Of a stretch of DNA of 64,000 bases, positions 63,201 through 64,000 are shown in pieces. Made by a program: the position numbers and the translations under genes. A model generated the notes under the pieces. The model was not told where the DNA came from. It searched no databases and saw nothing but the letters and a program-made list of their open reading frames with translations. The DNA lies in assembly GCA_947623455.1 (NCBI GenBank), contig OX392538.1, forward strand, positions 4,154,001 through 4,218,000, written 5' to 3'. Every line of letters begins with the position of its first letter. Position 1 is the stretch's first letter. This DNA is from Mimachlamys varia. Lineage: Eukaryota; Mollusca; Bivalvia; Pectinida; Pectinidae.

Positions 63201-64000
63201 CTCAGTGGGTACATTCCACTTCCTTATAACATCATACACAGAGATAAGTTATAGAGGTACGGACAACTCAGTGGGTACATTCCACTTCCTTATAACATCA
63301 TACACAGAGATAAGTTATAGAGGTACGGACAACTCAGTGGGTACATTCCACTTCCTTATAACATCATACACATAGATAAGTTATAGAGGTACAGACAACT
63401 CAGTGGGTACATTCCACTTCCTTATAACATCAAACACAGAGATGAGTTATAGAGGTATGGACAACTCAGTGGGTACATTCCACTTCCTTATAACATTACA
63501 CAGAGATGAGTTATAGAGGTACGGACAACTCAGTGGGTACATTCCACTTCCTTATAACATCATACACAGAGATAAGTTATAGAGGTACGGACAACTCAGT
63601 GGGTACATTCCACTTCCTTATAACATCATACACATAGATAAGTTATAGAGGTACAGACAACTCAGTGGGTACATTCCACTTCCTTATAACATTACACAGA
63701 GATAAGTTATAGAGGTACGGACAACTCAGTGGGTATATTCCACTTCCTTATAACATCATACACAGAGATAAGTTATAGAGGTACAGACAACTTTGGGTAC
63801 ATTCCACTTCCTTGTACCAAAATTAGAAAATTATTTTCTTTTGTTATTGTTTCCTTTATTCCACTAAATTTTACTGAAATAATCTGTAAATCATCTTATA
63901 TTTTGTTGGGTCAGAGGTCAAATATCACTTGACCCAGATCAATTTTTTTTATTCATTCATGATTAATTTTTGCAGGTGTCATGTCATACACAGTTTGCAA
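42160..64000 (+). CDS. CFAP69, cilia- and flagella-associated protein 69 (5' part, 14 complete exons plus probable start of exon 15)
   Basis: CFAP69 is a helical, armadillo-like protein of motile cilia. In Chlamydomonas the ortholog (FAP69) belongs to the C1b projection of the central apparatus, and in mammals the protein is needed for sperm flagella. Exons joined by me: 42160-42291, 42846-42908, 43177-43242, 44034-44220, 44376-44474, 44788-44861, 45148-45226, 46337-46514, 47686-47861, 48201-48322, 48748-48967, 49539-49703, 51766-51881, 52539-52657, 63976-64000. All splice phases agree, giving 598 codons plus 2 nt through exon 14, or about two thirds of a protein of roughly 940 residues in mammals. 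Family-conserved stretches include DPSGQLLFRS, GYSHYDRQLRND, EDFELKKLLFN, a QLHA block and NSMHGTGGRGNK. The start is chosen for its Kozak context (A at -3, G at +4) and its position after the X-box. Introns 1, 2, 4, 5, 6, 9 and 10 are short and hold no repeat of note. The C-terminal third lies outside the window. Confidence 0.93.
42846..42908 (+). CDS. CFAP69 exon 2 (codons 45-65)
   Basis: Acceptor ttacag, donor gtaagt; 63 nt, phase 0. It encodes a stretch with NMNRVVKLLTDP, matching the conserved first helix of the family (MDLNRVIKLL in mammals). Confidence 0.9.
43177..43242 (+). CDS. CFAP69 exon 3 (codons 66-87)
   Basis: Acceptor ctatttttag; 66 nt, phase 0. It encodes RHINALQRLVRHYEKGF. 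The donor is gtatctttt, which resembles a U12-type site. The next residues of the family (PMKDLVQ...) follow at exon 4 with no gap. Confidence 0.9.
43243..44033 (+). other. CFAP69 intron 3, probable U12-type (minor spliceosome)
   Basis: The 5' splice site GTATCTTTT differs from the U12 consensus GTATCCTTT at one position. TTCCTTGACC at 44014-44023 matches the U12 branch-site consensus TTCCTTRACY. The branch A would be at 44021, 12 nt before the last intron base, which is within the short distance typical of U12 introns. There is no polypyrimidine tract of the usual kind beyond GTTTTCAG. The intron also contains a 28-bp minisatellite. Confidence 0.75.
43401..43850. repeat. 28-bp minisatellite in intron 3, 16 copies
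   Basis: The unit is of the form GATCCTTTAAGCTGTTTCTG plus GGGATATT, with variants at a few positions (CAG for AAG, TC for TT). The array occupies over half of the intron. A short frame starting in it at 43798 is a by-product. Confidence 0.95.
44034..44220 (+). CDS. CFAP69 exon 4 (codons 88-150)
   Basis: Acceptor gttttcag, donor gtaagg; 187 nt, ends in phase 1. It encodes PMKDLVQVCKVLNVCSDK ... LICDILKICSLPFLKEKSSDE, strongly matching the conserved N-terminal helices of CFAP69. Confidence 0.95.
44376..44474 (+). CDS. CFAP69 exon 5 (codons 150-183)
   Basis: Acceptor ctttatcag, donor gtaagt; 99 nt, enters and leaves in phase 1. It encodes YLMRVPSRDVRKQICKTLVS, equivalent to the MKIPSSELRIQICK segment of the mammalian protein. 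Confidence 0.93.
44788..44861 (+). CDS. CFAP69 exon 6 (codons 183-207)
   Basis: Acceptor tttttcag, donor gtaacc; 74 nt, phase 1 to 0. A polar, poorly conserved linker (KHKPTSVSYNQN...) leading into SETLVK, the start of the next conserved helix. Confidence 0.85.
45148..45226 (+). CDS. CFAP69 exon 7 (codons 208-234)
   Basis: Acceptor acatttcag; donor CAG|gtaagc; 79 nt, leaves in phase 1. It encodes SLALLENDIAIKLAVLDVLQHFSKNS. Its last 19 nt and the donor have been amplified into the minisatellite that follows. Only this first donor keeps the frame open into exon 8. Confidence 0.92.
45208..46080 (+). repeat. 34-bp minisatellite made from the exon 7 / intron 7 junction
   Basis: The unit CACTTCTGTAAAAACTCAG|gtgagctcagtcaat is a copy of the last 19 nt of exon 7 plus the first 15 nt of intron 7. 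Twenty-five intronic copies follow the genuine junction at exactly 34-bp spacing (donors from 45261 to 46077). In 21 of them the GT is intact in a good donor context. One has GCTGAG, one CAG|gcgagc, and two ATGAGC. Using any downstream donor adds an in-frame TAA (from CTGTAA or CTCTAA), so such transcripts would be truncated. Confidence 0.97.
46337..46514 (+). CDS. CFAP69 exon 8 (codons 234-293)
   Basis: Acceptor tttatag, donor gtgagt; 178 nt, phase 1 to 2. It contains DADPSGQLLFRSVDILWNIL, one of the most conserved blocks of CFAP69 (DPDPSGQLLFRSSEILWNLL in mammals). Confidence 0.96.
46533..46620. repeat. Short 20-22-bp tandem repeat, about 4 copies
   Basis: ACTCAATATTTGGTTATA and close variants are repeated directly before the TIR element in intron 8. 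The last copy supplies the TA target site of that element. Confidence 0.8.
46621..47460. mobile_element. Non-autonomous TIR element (pogo/Tigger-like) in intron 8
   Basis: The ends are CAGTGGACCCG and, inverted, CGGGTCCACTG. TA flanks both sides (46619-46620 and 47461-47462). Inverted similarity continues inward through words such as AATCCGGAC and GGAAAACTC. CAG-type ends with a TA duplication fit the pogo/Tigger branch of Tc1/mariner. The open frames in the left arm show no transposase motif. About 385 bp in the middle is a second inserted element. Confidence 0.7.
46930..47314. mobile_element. Nested MITE with TTAA flanks
   Basis: The terminal inverted repeats start AGGCCCAATATACGTAACTT and match for about 20 bp or more on both sides, with one indel before CGG. 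TTAA occurs at both junctions (46926-46929 and 47315-47318), suggesting a piggyBac-like TTAA duplication; TA is the alternative reading. The 385-bp element lies inside the larger TIR element, so it is the younger insertion. Confidence 0.7.
47686..47861 (+). CDS. CFAP69 exon 9 (codons 293-352)
   Basis: Acceptor acttttcag, donor gtaaac; 176 nt, phase 2 to 1. It encodes FQLTQGYSHYDRQLRNDLLV ... FVETGFAKQLTLFATFQE, close to the mammalian RGFSHYDRQLRND segment. Confidence 0.97.
48201..48322 (+). CDS. CFAP69 exon 10 (codons 352-392)
   Basis: Acceptor tctgttgcag, donor gtaggt; 122 nt, phase 1 to 0. It encodes VKSHNVLVKHLKLMKNHEDF then ELKKLLFNILVTLSKD, strongly conserved in the family. Confidence 0.96.
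48748..48967 (+). CDS. CFAP69 exon 11 (codons 393-466)
   Basis: Acceptor ttcgacag, donor gtaagt; 220 nt, phase 0 to 1. It encodes SLFSFVRANE ... FEEIQLHAMSCLCALCPLMI ... GSTRILLLLEWCVGK. The open frame runs upstream past the acceptor, but family alignment supports the splice. The 3' end and donor are duplicated in the intron. Confidence 0.95.
48915..49065 (+). repeat. 76-bp tandem duplication of the exon 11 / intron 11 junction
   Basis: The exon 11 end ATACTGCTCCTCCTGGAATG (from 48934) through the donor and following TCTGGGACA is repeated 76 bp later from 49010, almost identically. The second donor, AAAG|gtaggt after 49043, looks functional. Using it would add 76 nt and shift the frame. Weaker similarity (CATGTC ... 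ACC) extends the duplicated region a little further left. Confidence 0.93.
49369..49456. repeat. 44-bp direct repeat, 2 diverged copies, in intron 11
   Basis: AACTAGGTCA...TTACT...GAAATTTG occurs twice, from 49369 and from 49413, with about 80% identity. Nothing more is known about it. Confidence 0.7.
49539..49703 (+). CDS. CFAP69 exon 12 (codons 466-521)
   Basis: Acceptor tcttttcaatag, donor gtgagt; 165 nt, phase 1 to 1. It encodes EDFGGHGNSMHGTGGRGNK then AQMRHCLRLLRSVV. HGNSxHGTGGRGNK is the clearest signature of CFAP69. Confidence 0.97.
49928..51462 (+). mobile_element. Tandem-core element in intron 12 (Pearl/HINE-like, Helentron-associated)
   Basis: A leader with repeated GTCCGT/GTCGTC words (about 49928-50015) is followed by nine copies of a ~157-bp repeat (each with GTCAGAAACAT, GGGGAACAGATTTTGCATAA, GGGGCGGGGCCCAATA and a TAATTC...TCTCTTCTTGTC junction) and then a short tail. 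The tail ends with a 7-bp-stem hairpin AGGCCCATTGGGCCT at 51442-51456, followed by CTTGTT. A tandem-repeat core between unique ends with a terminal hairpin is the layout of non-autonomous bivalve Pearl and HINE elements. The CTTG after the hairpin is not the canonical Helitron CTRR, so the assignment is tentative. The minus-strand 61-codon frames in each copy are by-products. Confidence 0.65.
51766..51881 (+). CDS. CFAP69 exon 13 (codons 521-559)
   Basis: Acceptor taccttcag, donor gtaggt; 116 nt, phase 1 to 0. It encodes ILLNAIRSQSGDD ... EMQSDMLLILSCLCDGDMHR, equivalent to the mammalian EIQSDILLILSGLCE segment. Confidence 0.95.
51925..52172. repeat. 31-bp minisatellite in intron 13, 8 copies
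   Basis: The unit CTTAAAGTACACCCTGTGTA plus TACAGGACAGA has variants at two positions (GACAGA/GATAGA, CACC/CATC). It lies 43 bp after the donor of exon 13. Confidence 0.95.
52539..52657 (+). CDS. CFAP69 exon 14 (codons 560-599)
   Basis: Acceptor ctgtctgtag, donor gtaggt; 119 nt, leaves in phase 2. It encodes ELFGTSGVDVTIHYLKTD ... SGLGHHRLLLAAVDCV, matching the mammalian EIFGTEGVDIVLHVMKTD region. Confidence 0.95.
52690..54456. repeat. 32-bp minisatellite in intron 14, about 55 copies
   Basis: The unit is TTGTATAAGATGACACCTGT plus CTTCATCAAACC with considerable divergence. Larger blocks recur, for example ...CATCTTCAAACCTTGTAAATG near 52790 and again near 53230, and GTCTACACCAAACGTTGTAA near 53510, 53925 and 54115 onward. 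A last run near 54280-54440 has switched to CTACACAGAATTAGTATGAG units. This shows higher-order duplication. Confidence 0.95.
54457..54956. other. Non-repetitive stretch of intron 14 between two minisatellites
   Basis: About 500 bp without tandem structure, coding potential or mobile-element ends that I can recognise. The minus-strand frame at 54694-54963 shows no domain and runs into the repeat edge. Confidence 0.5.
54957..63815. repeat. 64/66-bp minisatellite in intron 14, about 136 copies
   Basis: Core unit: ATAAGTTATAGAGGTACGGA, CAACTCAGTGGGTACATTCC, ACTTCCTTATAACATCATAC, ACAGAG. Three junction types occur: CATCATAC (66 bp), CATCAAAC (66 bp) and CATTAC (64 bp). They are mixed with AAG/GAG/AAA, CGG/TGG/CAG and CTCAG/CTTG variants in an irregular order. 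Runs of 66-bp units stay open in one frame (a 22-residue periodic peptide). Each 64-bp unit breaks it, and the whole array lies inside an intron, so it is not coding. Confidence 0.97.
63816..63975 (+). other. 3' end of CFAP69 intron 14
   Basis: Unique AT-rich sequence after the minisatellite, ending in TTAATTTTTGCAG, a good acceptor for the probable exon 15. Confidence 0.5.
63976..64000 (+). CDS. CFAP69 exon 15, first 25 nt (probable, cut by window end)
   Basis: After the tttttgcag acceptor, the phase-2 carry-over TG plus G gives Trp and then CHVIHSLQ. The family has an invariant Trp-Cys here followed by a hydrophobic pattern (WCCILGCY in mammals), so the fit is reasonable but short. The words TCATACACAG also occur in the neighbouring minisatellite, so a chance match is possible. 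Confidence 0.55.

Overview
This is animal nuclear DNA: AT-rich, spliced, and dominated by repeats. It most likely comes from a bivalve mollusc. The mollusc inference rests on a tandem-core element in intron 12 that looks like the bivalve Pearl/Helentron-associated (HINE) repeats, on recurrent GTTATCTCCC-type words, and on a metazoan CFAP69 gene. I cannot name the species.

Layout. (1) 389-36124 is a tandem array of a 1702-bp non-coding unit. Each unit is a 461-bp terminal-inverted-repeat element (MITE-like) plus a 1241-bp spacer. Both outer edges of the array fall exactly on MITE ends, giving 21 MITEs and 21 spacers. One spacer junction (about 31020) lacks its MITE almost precisely. (2) 36125-42159 is gene-poor. 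It holds a three-copy 72-bp repeat, a non-LTR retrotransposon remnant, an internally deleted D34D mariner with intact ends, a tRNA-derived SINE-like sequence and a 41-bp foldback with an 8-bp direct repeat on each side. (3) 42160-64000 (+ strand) carries the first 14 complete exons, and probably the first 25 nt of exon 15, of CFAP69, a ciliary/flagellar central-apparatus protein. Its end lies beyond the window.

The CFAP69 exons join into one continuous frame of 598 codons plus 2 nt through exon 14, with consistent phases and GT-AG junctions. A candidate RFX X-box lies 213 bp upstream of the start codon, as expected for a ciliary gene. Intron 3 has both hallmarks of a U12-type (minor spliceosome) intron.

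The introns are strongly invaded by minisatellites: 28 bp x16 in intron 3, 34 bp x25 in intron 7, 31 bp x8 in intron 13, and 32 bp x about 55 plus 64/66 bp x about 136 in intron 14, where they make up about 94% of 11.3 kb. Intron 8 holds nested TIR elements. The most unusual point is that the intron 7 minisatellite is a tandem amplification of the exon 7/intron 7 junction itself. It places 21 GT-bearing decoy 5' splice sites behind the real one. A separate 76-bp duplication does the same once at exon 11.

Most open frames longer than 60 codons here are by-products of tandem repeats or of other strands. The only supported protein-coding gene is CFAP69, plus two transposon pseudogenes.
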